A DNA stretch of 8,527 nt from an uncultured Clostridia bacterium (lineage in GTDB: Bacteria > Bacillota > Clostridia > Saccharofermentanales > Fastidiosipilaceae), in assembly GCA_947253135.1 (NCBI GenBank), contig CAMXYS010000066.1:1-8527 (forward strand), in the 5' to 3' direction. Positions 1 through 6,124 of this stretch are shown here, piece after piece. The translations under genes were made by a program, and so were the position numbers. The notes beneath the pieces are model-generated. The model was not told the origin of the DNA, searched no databases, and saw nothing but the letters and a program-made list of their open reading frames with translations. The first letter of the stretch is position 1; every line of letters begins with the position of its first letter.

Positions 1-949
1 CCCGGACCGGGCCGCAGAACAAGCAAGCCAAGCAGCCGGAAATGAAGCCCGGGAGGCAGTAGCCACTGAGGCAGCAGCGGCTACCGGTAAAAAGGTTATT
101 TATGCCAGCTTTTTTCCGATTCGGGACTTTACGGAGCGCATCGTCGGCGACAAGATGGAAGTCAGAAGTATTATTCAAGGCAACCAGGAACCACACGATT
201 TTGAGTTGGCAGCGGGCGATATGGCTAAAATCAGTCAGGCTGATTTGATTTTCTACAATGGCGCCGGTATGGAGGCCTTTATCTCTGACCTTAAAGATGC
301 AGTTAAAGATGACGACAAGTTTTTAGATCTATCGGAAGGTTTGACTTTGCTGGCCGGTGATGATCACGACGACCATGACGACCACGACGACCACGACCAC
401 GACGACCACGACCATGGTCCGGTCAACCCCCACACTTGGCTGAGTATTAAAAATGCCATGGTTGAATTAGATTCAATCTATCAAAAGGTGGCCGCTGTTG
501 ATCCGGAAAACCAGGCCTATTACAAGTCCAACCTAGACAAGGCTCTGGCCGATTTTTCAGCGCTGGATGAGACGTTTGAGACAGAGATCAATCAGCTTAA
601 GGCTAAGCATGATGAACTCTACTTCGTCGTTGCACACGCCGCTTTTAATTACCTGGCTCATGATTATGGGCTGAAGCAGGTGGCTGTGACCGGTATTTCG
701 CCGGAAGATGAACCCTCAGCCAAGCAACTAAAAACCTTGGCAGACTTTGTTTTGCAGCATGATATCAGCACTGTTTTCTTTGAGGGCAAGGCCACACCCA
801 AGGTAGCTGAAACCCTGGCCGCCAACACCGGTGTTAAAACGGACTCACTTTATACAATGGAGAGTTTGACTGAAGCAGAGGCAGAACAGGGCTATCTGAA
901 AATTATGGAAAATAACTTGAAAGCTTTGGTGAAGTCTTTTGCAGAATGA
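1..949 (+). CDS. znuA: Zinc ABC transporter substrate-binding protein, ZnuA/AdcA type (5'-truncated by window)
   Basis: This is the extracellular zinc-binding component of an ABC importer (cluster A-I family). The frame is open from base 2 to the stop at 947-949, giving 315 visible residues; start codon and signal peptide lie outside the window. Residues 1-30 are an Ala/Glu-rich linker. Then comes the first beta strand of the fold (KKVIYASFFPIRDF). Probable metal ligands are the His of EPHDFE (residue 65), the His of NPHTW (144), the His of VVAHAAF (212), and an acidic residue near the C-terminus (FFEGKA or TDSLYTME). A 19-residue Asp/His loop with seven His sits just before NPHTW. Family knowledge ties such a loop to zinc rather than manganese proteins, as zinc sensor or scavenger. 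The gene overlaps the ATPase gene by 11 nt. Zinc specificity is inferred; family membership is firm. Internal ATGs, such as the one at 155, are not starts because the fold begins upstream of them. Confidence 0.93.
   Translation, partial: PDRAAEQASQAAGNEAREAVATEAAAATGKKVIYASFFPIRDFTERIVGDKMEVRSIIQGNQEPHDFELAAGDMAKISQADLIFYNGAGMEAFISDLKDAVKDDDKFLDLSEGLTLLAGDDHDDHDDHDDHDHDDHDHGPVNPHTWLSIKNAMVELDSIYQKVAAVDPENQAYYKSNLDKALADFSALDETFETEINQLKAKHDELYFVVAHAAFNYLAHDYGLKQVAVTGISPEDEPSAKQLKTLADFVLQHDISTVFFEGKATPKVAETLAANTGVKTDSLYTMESLTEAEAEQGYLKIMENNLKALVKSFAE
359..415 (+). repeat. Asp/His codon tract encoding the His-rich loop of ZnuA
   Basis: Nineteen consecutive GAY/CAY codons (12 Asp, 7 His) form near-tandem GACGACCAC and GACCAC units. 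They encode the metal-binding loop of the zinc-binding protein. The near-identity at the DNA level makes the tract prone to in-frame expansion or contraction by slippage or unequal recombination; that instability is inference. Confidence 0.85.
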
Positions 950-1703
950 GGTTTTAGCAATCAAAGATTTGTCATTTTCTTACGGTGAAGGTCTACTGAT
1001 AGAAGGGCTTTCCCTCTCTTTAATGGCAGGTGAGTTTTTAACCTTGATCGGTGATAACGGCACCGGCAAAACGACCTTGCTCAATTTGATCTTGGGACGT
1101 CTAAAGCCGTCCGGCGGTGAGATTCGCCTGTTTGGCGATGACATTAAAAAGAACAGTCACTATGCTGACTTGGCCTACATTTCACAAAATGCTGTGATGG
1201 ACTACCGCAATTTTCCTACGACAGTGGAAGAAGTGGTCCGGGTGCACTTGCGCTACTTGCGCAAGCGAGAGGCGACCACAGGTTATCTGGAGGAAGTCGG
1301 CCTGTTGGACCATCGCCACAAACGTTTAAGTGAACTGTCCGGAGGTCAATTGCAAAGGGTGTCCTTGGCCTTGGCTCTTATTAAAGATGCGCGCTTGATT
1401 ATTCTGGATGAACCGACTTCTAATATTGACCAGCGGTTTTCAGAGGAACTATTTCAACGCCTAACCGACATGACTCAAGGGGGCAAGTCAGTTCTTCTGG
1501 TCACCCACGATTTGGCAGAGGCAAAGGCCTATTCTGACCGGCTGCTCGAGTTAAAGGACGGCCGACTGAAGCACCCAGACTTGCCGGGTTGTGCTGCCTG
1601 TCTGCCGGAAGCAGAAGCAGTTGCTCAGGAGAAAGCTGCTGACAGGCTAAAGTCGGCTAACTTGACGGAAACTGCGGAAGGGAGGGCGATGGTCCGTGCT
1701 TGA
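939..1703 (+). CDS. znuC: Zinc ABC transporter ATP-binding protein, ZnuC type
   Basis: This cytoplasmic ATPase powers the zinc importer. All nucleotide-binding elements of its 254 residues are present: Walker A GDNGTGKTT (38-46), Q-loop Gln83, signature LSGGQLQR (133-140), Walker B LIILDE (153-158) and switch His190 in VTHD. The start is TTG at 939. It is the first possible start after an in-frame TGA at 930-932 and gives the usual N-terminus of the family, with a weak GGTGAAG-like ribosome site in front. It overlaps the binding-protein gene by 11 nt and the permease gene by 8 nt, so translation is probably coupled. After the ATPase core the tail contains HPDLPGCAAC (212-221), a possible metal-binding Cys/His motif, then an Ala/Glu-rich end. 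Family assignment is firm; zinc as substrate rests on the neighbours. Confidence 0.94.
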   Translation: MQNEVLAIKDLSFSYGEGLLIEGLSLSLMAGEFLTLIGDNGTGKTTLLNLILGRLKPSGGEIRLFGDDIKKNSHYADLAYISQNAVMDYRNFPTTVEEVVRVHLRYLRKREATTGYLEEVGLLDHRHKRLSELSGGQLQRVSLALALIKDARLIILDEPTSNIDQRFSEELFQRLTDMTQGGKSVLLVTHDLAEAKAYSDRLLELKDGRLKHPDLPGCAACLPEAEAVAQEKAADRLKSANLTETAEGRAMVRA

Positions 1704-2532
1704 ACTTTTCAGTTATGATTTTTTGCGGCGCGCCTTTATGGTTGGAACACTGCTGGCGGTTATTTTGCCCTGTATCGGTCAGACCGTTTTATTAAAGCGT
1801 CTTTCTATGATGGGTGACACCCTGGCCCATTCTTCCTTGGCCGGTGTGGCCATCGGGCTGTTTTTTGGTTTTAATCCCCTTCTAGGGGCGATTGCCGCCT
1901 GCGTAGTAGCCGGTTTGAGCATTGAATATATTCGCAATAAGCTCAAGGCCTATCAGGAAATTTCAACCGTCATTATTTTGGCGGCTGCCATCGGCTTGGC
2001 GGGTCTTTTTTCCGCTTTTACCGGCAGCAGTAATTCGATCAGCTCTTATTTGTTCGGGTCAATTGTGACCATTAAAGACAGTGAGTTTTATTTGGTGATC
2101 GGCGTTTCAGTGGCTGTTTTACTGATTTACGGGTTGATTTACCGGCAACTTTACCTGAGCGTATTTGATCCGGGAGGAGCTCATATCTTGGGGATTAAGG
2201 TCAAACTCATCAACTTAATCTTTACCTTTTTGAGCGCAGTGACCATTTCAGTGTCGGCCGGAACCATCGGGTCTTTGATCGTATCTTCACTATTGGTGAT
2301 ACCGGTCATAACAGCCATGCAATTGGTCCGCACCTATAAGCGGACCCTGCTCACTGCCATTGGCCTGTCAGTATTTTCTGTTTACAGTGGCCTTTTGCTC
2401 TCTTACTTTTACAATTTAAAACCCGGCGCAGTGATTGTCCTCATTGCTGTTGCAGCACTTTTGCTGGTGCTGGCCGGAAAACGTTTAGCCGGTTCGTTTA
2501 GACAAAGGAAGGGGCACAATGAAAGGATTTAA
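1696..2532 (+). CDS. znuB: Zinc ABC transporter membrane permease, ZnuB type (ABC-3 family)
   Basis: This integral membrane channel of the zinc importer is 278 residues long, normal for the family, with about eight hydrophobic segments. Recognisable landmarks are LSMMGDTLAHSSLAGVAIG (near residues 36-54, the conserved MGDxLxHxxLxGVAxG stretch), the FDPGGAHILGI loop (near 154-164), which matches the usual FDxxxAxxxG coupling region, GSLIVSSLLVIPVITA, and PGAVIVLIA near the end. The start is GTG at 1696, with GGAGGG at 1681-1686 nine bases upstream. It overlaps the ATPase gene by 8 nt and the following lipoprotein gene by 14 nt. The C-terminus is basic and cytoplasmic in expectation. I am sure of the family; zinc rather than manganese is inferred from the His-rich partner proteins. 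Confidence 0.94.
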   Translation: MLELFSYDFLRRAFMVGTLLAVILPCIGQTVLLKRLSMMGDTLAHSSLAGVAIGLFFGFNPLLGAIAACVVAGLSIEYIRNKLKAYQEISTVIILAAAIGLAGLFSAFTGSSNSISSYLFGSIVTIKDSEFYLVIGVSVAVLLIYGLIYRQLYLSVFDPGGAHILGIKVKLINLIFTFLSAVTISVSAGTIGSLIVSSLLVIPVITAMQLVRTYKRTLLTAIGLSVFSVYSGLLLSYFYNLKPGAVIVLIAVAALLLVLAGKRLAGSFRQRKGHNERI

Positions 2533-4303
2533 ACAAATAAGCCTATCTCTATTGAGTATCAGCCTGTTGTGTGCAGCTTGCGGCGGGCAGCCACAGACTA
2601 AAAATGCGGGGGCCGACGGTTATGGGCCGGGTCGTTTGGCGGGTGAGAAGGGAAATAAAAGGGCTGCTGCCGGCCGGAAAACCACCTACCTAAAAGATGA
2701 AACGACAGCAGTTCTGCTAGACAATGACAGCTTTAAAAAGGAGGACGTTGTCAAGGTGGTCAAGCACGGTGACCACTGGCATGTTTTTACTAAAGATGGC
2801 AAGGAACACATTACCTACAAAGACCCGGCTAAGTTAAGTGCTGACGAAGAACTGGAGATGGTCAATGTGGTCAGCCTGGACCAGCTTAAGGGAAAGGCGG
2901 TCAGTTCTATCAAAGTTCACGGTGACCACTGGCATGTCTTCACTCGGGAGGGGCAGGAGTTTTTAACCTATGAAGATCCCTCCGCCTTATTCAGCAATAT
3001 CAAGGTGGAGCAGTATACCGGCTCACATGGTAATAAAAGATCAGGGCATAAGGCCGGTTTGGCGGCAGGTCGGGCTAACGGGGTGGGAGCCGAGACTGTG
3101 ATCCGAATTTTACAGCATGGCGACCACTACCACATCTATACAGATAGGGGCAATGAATACATCTCCTACACAGATCCCAGGTCCAGGTATCCCCGGGCCG
3201 TCTTTGGTCAATATCAGGGTGGCCACGGTGGTGATCAAGGTGAGGTGGCTGGTGGACCGGAGCAGGGAAGCGGCAACCGTCCTCAGAATAATCGCAAAAA
3301 TGGCAAGAGTACAAAACCGGGTCAGATGGGCAGTGCTCAAACCGGTGCAGTCACCCGCCGGCAGGCGATTCAAGCACTTCATATTATCGGCATCTTGAGC
3401 GGAGGTCAGCTGGACCGCTTTGATGTTGTCAAGATCTTGCAACATGGTGACCACTTTCACCTTTATGATTCCAAGGGGCATGAGGGTATCACCCGGACTA
3501 ATCCACAACACTTGTACCCACAGGCCAGCTTTGGCCAATATCAGGGCAGCCACGGCGACCGGCAGGGTGGCCGGCCTAAGCCTTCTCAACCGTCCGAACC
3601 TGACCAACCGGCCAAGCCGGACCGGCCTTCAGGCGGAGTGAAGTGGCCGGCAGGGGTATCCCGGATTGTCGGCCATGGTGACCACTGGCACCTTTACAGA
3701 GGAGACGAAGAAATTGGCATCGTCAAAGAAGATCCTCGACCGCATTATCCAAAGGCCGAATACATTGACGAGAGCAAGCCTAAATACGATGGTATCGATA
3801 TTCCGGAAGCTGAACTCTTCTCCTATGACAGTGTGGAGCCGGAACTCTATGAAGGCGTAATTCCTTACCTGGGAGACCTCAAAAATATGACGGACTTTGG
3901 CAGTTTGACAGATACAGCCTTGCCGGTTTACGGAACAGAGGGCAGAGAAAATATCTTCTATTGGTTGCATGGCAACCACTACCATGCTATGAGTTTAAAG
4001 CAGGTGATTAGGAATGCTATGGCAGGGGAATATGGTCCCTACACCGCCCGTCAGGTGGTGGCGACAGTCAAGTACAAGATGGTCAATGGGGGGGACTTAG
4101 AGGAAGAGGTTGATGCTCTACATATAGATGCAGTTAAGTCTTTTTTAAAAAAAGTTTACCAGGCAGCAGACAGTGAAATTTGGACCATTGGTAACTTGAT
4201 CTATGTTGAAAAGGGCGGTGAGACTTATACCTTTAACGGTTTGACAGACTTTACGGTAAAAGAAGGTCAGGTAACTCCGAAAAATCCTTTGCCGGGCCTG
4301 TAA
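2519..4303 (+). CDS. Polyhistidine triad (Pht-like) zinc-binding surface lipoprotein, six HxxHxH motifs
   Basis: This is a predicted membrane-anchored zinc scavenger of 594 residues. A short signal peptide ends in LLCAAC with Cys21 as the likely lipidated residue; the -3 position is Cys, a slightly unusual lipobox. HxxHxH triads lie at residues 83-88, 134-139, 200-205, 309-314, 386-391 and 484-489. Five read HGDHxH and the last HGNHYH. Modules 1-5 share a pattern: hydrophobic strand, triad, short hairpin, then a [YT]xDP or TNP turn. Modules 3 and 4 also share FGQYQG(G/S)HG. Charged, Pro- or Gly-rich linkers (about 235-278 and 346-375) separate the central modules. The last 170 residues form a different domain around triad 6. 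The ATG has AAAGGAAGGGG in front (2504-2514) and overlaps the permease gene by 14 nt. In pneumococcus, Pht proteins pass zinc to AdcAII; the same role with the upstream ZnuA is inferred. Confidence 0.9.
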   Translation: MKGFKQISLSLLSISLLCAACGGQPQTKNAGADGYGPGRLAGEKGNKRAAAGRKTTYLKDETTAVLLDNDSFKKEDVVKVVKHGDHWHVFTKDGKEHITYKDPAKLSADEELEMVNVVSLDQLKGKAVSSIKVHGDHWHVFTREGQEFLTYEDPSALFSNIKVEQYTGSHGNKRSGHKAGLAAGRANGVGAETVIRILQHGDHYHIYTDRGNEYISYTDPRSRYPRAVFGQYQGGHGGDQGEVAGGPEQGSGNRPQNNRKNGKSTKPGQMGSAQTGAVTRRQAIQALHIIGILSGGQLDRFDVVKILQHGDHFHLYDSKGHEGITRTNPQHLYPQASFGQYQGSHGDRQGGRPKPSQPSEPDQPAKPDRPSGGVKWPAGVSRIVGHGDHWHLYRGDEEIGIVKEDPRPHYPKAEYIDESKPKYDGIDIPEAELFSYDSVEPELYEGVIPYLGDLKNMTDFGSLTDTALPVYGTEGRENIFYWLHGNHYHAMSLKQVIRNAMAGEYGPYTARQVVATVKYKMVNGGDLEEEVDALHIDAVKSFLKKVYQAADSEIWTIGNLIYVEKGGETYTFNGLTDFTVKEGQVTPKNPLPGL

Positions 4304-4462
4304 GTGGGGCGAACCAGCAGATCTGTAAGCGGAGCTTACTTTAGCCGATCAAGTAGACAATATCTTCCATCGAGGACTGCCCGCACCGGTCTATCAAAAA
4401 GCAAATCCCCTGTGACCGGATCGGTAACAGGGGATTTTTCCGGGCTCAGGGCCGGGTTAAAT
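4304..4462. other. Intergenic spacer between convergent genes
   Basis: No gene is supported here. The spacer holds a small perfect hairpin just after the zinc operon (GTAAGC, loop GGA, GCTTAC at 4325-4339, followed by TTT), too short to be a confident terminator, and then the strong bidirectional terminator at 4403-4438. Confidence 0.6.
4403..4438. terminator. Bidirectional rho-independent terminator
   Basis: An 11-bp perfect stem (AAATCCCCTGT at 4403-4413 with ACAGGGGATTT at 4427-4437) encloses a second 4-bp stem (ACCG/CGGT) with a 3-nt loop. On the + strand it runs into ATTTTTC; on the - strand the descending stem continues as ATTTGCTTTTTG. It lies between the convergent ends of the zinc operon (4303) and the - strand lipoprotein gene (4463), so it can serve both. 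Confidence 0.88.
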
Positions 4463-4978
4463 TTATTGGCCCGGCTCATCAAAGACCCAGCCCTTTTGTT
4501 CCATCTCCTTTTTAAGAGCAGTAAAGGAGAGCTTGTCACCGTCTACCGCATCTTCAGAATAGTCTACCAAGGATGAAAGAGCTGCCAAGTCCTCTTTTGT
4601 TTTGAAGCTGGCTTCAATCGTTATATCCTTCCCTTTATCAATGTTTTGAGAATGGAATTTTAGATTTTTCTCACCTTCCATATCCTTTTTCATGGTCTCT
4701 TCAAATTCCTGAATTTTTTCGCTTGTCAACAGAGGTGACTTTTCCGGATCCAAGTGGAAGGTAAGACTGAAATTATAGACTTGGTCTTCAGCGTAGCGGC
4801 ATTCAGCAGTCACCTCCATAATGCCCAGATCTTGGTGGGCAGTGGCCACTTCTTCTTTGGTACTGCAGGCTGTCAAGACGGATAAAAGCAGGCTTAAGGT
4901 CAAGAGTAAGATAGGGAAAAATCTGCTTAACCTTTGTTGCTCATTCCCTTGTTCAGATTTCATATGTTTGGATTTCAT
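4463..4978 (-). CDS. Small lipoprotein resembling the YehR/DUF1307 family
   Basis: This is a predicted 171-residue membrane-anchored lipoprotein of unknown function. A polar, basic N-terminus (residues 1-19) precedes a Leu-rich core and the lipobox LTAC, with Cys38 as the lipidated residue. The mature part alternates strand-like stretches (IMEVTAECRY, VYNFSLTFHLD, ITIEASF) with a Glu/Lys-rich helix (about 84-103) and ends with LSFTALKKEMEQKGWVF. That layout, including the LSSL...LSFTALKKxxExxGW ending, reminds me of YehR/DUF1307 lipoproteins; this is recognition by eye, not a search. The ATG at 4978 is chosen because AAAAGGAG (4988-4995) stands nine bases upstream and the signal peptide follows directly. 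The frame stays open further upstream, but that part overlaps the TRAP remnant and is not needed. It lies 73 nt behind the TRAP remnant on the same strand and could once have been co-transcribed with it. Confidence 0.8.
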   Translation of the reverse strand: MKSKHMKSEQGNEQQRLSRFFPILLLTLSLLLSVLTACSTKEEVATAHQDLGIMEVTAECRYAEDQVYNFSLTFHLDPEKSPLLTSEKIQEFEETMKKDMEGEKNLKFHSQNIDKGKDITIEASFKTKEDLAALSSLVDYSEDAVDGDKLSFTALKKEMEQKGWVFDEPGQ

Positions 4979-4987
4979 ACTTAAATG

Positions 4988-4995
4988 CTCCTTTT
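4988..4995 (-). promoter_or_regulatory. Ribosome binding site of the small lipoprotein gene
   Basis: AAAAGGAG on the - strand lies nine bases before the ATG at 4978-4976. It decides between this start and the much longer open frame that reaches 5128. Confidence 0.75.
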
Positions 4996-5051
4996 GAGTT
5001 TTATTAAATATCTTTAAAAAATTGCTTACCACTGCCCCTTTGTTTGGCTTT

Positions 5052-5430
5052 TTAATTGGGGGCAGCAGCCACTGCTTCCGGCAGCCAGGTGACCAGTTGA
5101 GGAAAGACGGCACAAAGGATGGTGACAATAATAATGATTAGGATAAAGGGCACAATCCCCCGATAGATGTCCGTTATTTTCACTGACTTAGGCACAATCC
5201 CCTTGATATAAAAGAGGGCAAAACCAAAGGGAGGTGTCATAAAGCAGGTCTGCAGCATAACCGCAGTTACAGCGACCAGCCACAGGCGGTCAAAGCCGAA
5301 GAGGTCCATGATGGGTAAGAAGATGGGGAAGACAATCATAACGATCCCTAACCAGTCGATAAACATACCCATAATAAAGACGATTGCCATCATAATACCG
5401 AAGGCACCCCAGCGGCCGATACCGAGTTGG
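5052..5430 (-). pseudogene. dctM: C-terminal remnant of a TRAP transporter large permease (DctM)
   Basis: About 125 residues of a TRAP-type dicarboxylate/solute permease, from LGIGRWGAFG to the natural stop at 5054-5052. Diagnostic parts are FIMGMFIDWLGIVMI, VFPIFLPIMDLFGFD, the conserved VMLQTCFMTPPFGFALFYIKG and the final membrane helix (FILIIIIVTILCAVF). DctM proteins are normally about 430 residues, so roughly the first 70 percent is missing. The frame upstream is not DctM but a DctP-like start, and a TAG stop (5456-5454) interrupts the joint frame. No dctQ is present. The coding sequence that remains shows no further stops or frameshifts, suggesting a recent deletion. An ATG at 5393 could in theory start a 113-residue peptide, but a lone C-terminal fragment would not form a transporter. 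Confidence 0.85.
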
Positions 5431-5540
5431 CGTGGGCGGCATCCATGGTACCGCTATCTGCTCCGCAGCTTGAGGTCAGACCGGGCCGTGGTAAAGGCGA
5501 GGACTAAGCCGGTTATCAAGCTAGAAAATTTCTTTCTCAT
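5420..5540 (-). pseudogene. dctP: N-terminal remnant of a TRAP substrate-binding lipoprotein (DctP), frameshifted
   Basis: The first ~19 codons (ATG at 5540-5538, MRKKFSSLITG...AFTTA) look like a lipoprotein signal peptide. A good ribosome site AAAGGA (5547-5552) lies six bases upstream. In the CCC at 5485-5483 the frame shifts. Skipping one C restores GLTSSCGADSG, a proper lipobox with its Cys, followed by TMDAAHANSV, which resembles the first strand of mature DctP proteins. In the actual frame a TAG follows at 5456-5454. After HANS the sequence passes directly into DctM. So the body of dctP, any dctQ and most of dctM were deleted as one block, if the operon had the usual P-Q-M order. The DctP call rests on few residues plus the fused DctM partner. 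Confidence 0.65.
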
Positions 5541-5554
5541 ACGCTTTCCTTTCT

Positions 5555-5570
5555 ATTCACTCTTGTGAAT
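5555..5570. promoter_or_regulatory. Inverted repeat directly upstream of the dctP ribosome site
   Basis: A perfect 6-bp inverted repeat ATTCAC-TCTT-GTGAAT lies two bases upstream of the AAAGGA box on the - strand. It could be an operator or a 5'-leader hairpin of the former TRAP operon, or chance; no partner regulator is visible. Confidence 0.3.
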
Positions 5571-5947
5571 GGAGTCTTCATATTTCAAAAACAGAGAGAC
5601 GGGAGTGGAATAAAAGTGAATTAATTATGGTATAACTGGAGCTAAAAACAGTTTACTTAAATTTGTGCAATATATCAAAAATTATAAGATTTATCTAATT
5701 GCGCTTGTACATATTGATTGCTGAAATGGGAAATAGAGCGCTATAGTTTTAGCGAATTTTTGTTTGATCACTGCCTTTTTCTTGTATACAAATAGGTTAT
5801 CCCGCCGTTGGGTCCGCGGATCCATTTGTTAAGATAATGGAAACACAAGATAGGTGGAGTTAAGGGATTGTCTAAATGTTTTAGTGCTTCAGCCGAGACT
5901 GCAGCAATTTCGCAGCCGGGTGACAGTGGGAAGACCTTCCAACGGAC
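5571..5947. other. AT-rich non-coding stretch with small palindromes
   Basis: I see no supportable gene. The first 230 bases are strongly AT-rich. They include a weak hairpin CGCTA-TAGTTT-TAGCG followed by AATTTTT (5739-5761) and the 10-bp palindrome TTGTATACAA (5782-5791). Composition then changes abruptly near 5800 to GC-richer DNA, beginning with a near-perfect palindrome GGGTCCGCGGATCC (5810-5823, one G-T pair). Between 5854 and 5947 short open frames exist in all three + frames, but none extends into a recognisable protein. Confidence 0.5.
5650..5678 (-). promoter_or_regulatory. Candidate sigma-A-type promoter of the TRAP remnant
   Basis: On the - strand TTGATA (5678-5673, 5 of 6 to consensus) and TAAACT (5655-5650, 4 of 6) are separated by 17 bases in AT-rich DNA. 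Transcription would begin about 100 nt before the dctP start. The match is modest and the region is AT-rich, so chance is possible. Confidence 0.3.
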
Positions 5948-6124
5948 ATGGACTATTTAGTTTGGCAATCCTTGTCAAGCGTTTTGCAACCCGGCGAAAG
6001 CACGTCCACAAGGATATCGGCGGACGGTCTGCAGGCCCATGGAGTAGACCGTCTCATCAAGCCCTATTATATCTATGAGGATGGTGAGCTCCGGACCGAG
6101 GTCCTCGTCTACCCCTTAAATTAG
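5948..6124 (+). pseudogene. 58-codon ORF, probably the 3' remnant of an unrecognised gene
   Basis: ATG at 5948 to TAG at 6122-6124 encodes 58 residues. The second half (GLQAHGVDRLIKPYYIYEDG, then ELRTEVLVYPLN) looks like real protein, with alternating strands and a natural C-terminus, whereas the first part is less protein-like. In the same frame the sequence is closed by a TGA at 5921-5923, and no good ribosome site precedes the ATG (GGGAAG at 5928-5933 is 14 bases away). I therefore favour a decayed gene tail over an intact small gene. Its stop overlaps by two bases the stop of the convergent permease gene. I do not recognise the family. A small intact gene remains possible. Confidence 0.45.
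6023..6053. repeat. Inverted repeat within the 58-codon ORF
   Basis: GACGGTCT (6023-6030) and AGACCGTC (6046-6053) form a perfect 8-bp inverted repeat with a 15-nt spacer. It lies downstream of the FtsX-type permease gene on the - strand. There is no T-run on either side, so it is not a standard terminator; function unknown, chance possible. Confidence 0.4.

Noticed and set aside
3075..3641. Several long open frames on both strands inside the histidine triad gene
   Set aside because: They overlap the well-supported triad lipoprotein, have His/Val/Ile-biased nonsense composition caused by the repeated triad codons, and lack ribosome sites or recognisable motifs.
4304..4576. 90-codon + strand ORF starting right after the triad gene
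   Set aside because: It runs through the terminator hairpin and into the antisense of the small lipoprotein gene; composition is Ser/Arg-rich without any protein-like pattern.
4979..5128. N-terminal extension of the small lipoprotein (longer start at 5128)
   Set aside because: It would put 50 residues before the signal peptide and overlap the DctM coding end; the ATG at 4978 has its own good ribosome site.
5308..5568. 86-codon + strand ORF
   Set aside because: It is the antisense shadow of the dctM and dctP remnants, which have clear family motifs on the - strand.
5739..5761. Hairpin followed by AATTTTT, terminator-like
   Set aside because: The stem is only five base pairs, A/T rich in part, and no + strand gene ends to its left.
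5854..6078. 74-codon + strand ORF with GTG start and GGTGGAG nearby
   Set aside because: Composition is Arg/His/Ser-rich and not protein-like, and the second half competes with the more convincing frame at 5948-6124. A decayed gene piece cannot be excluded.
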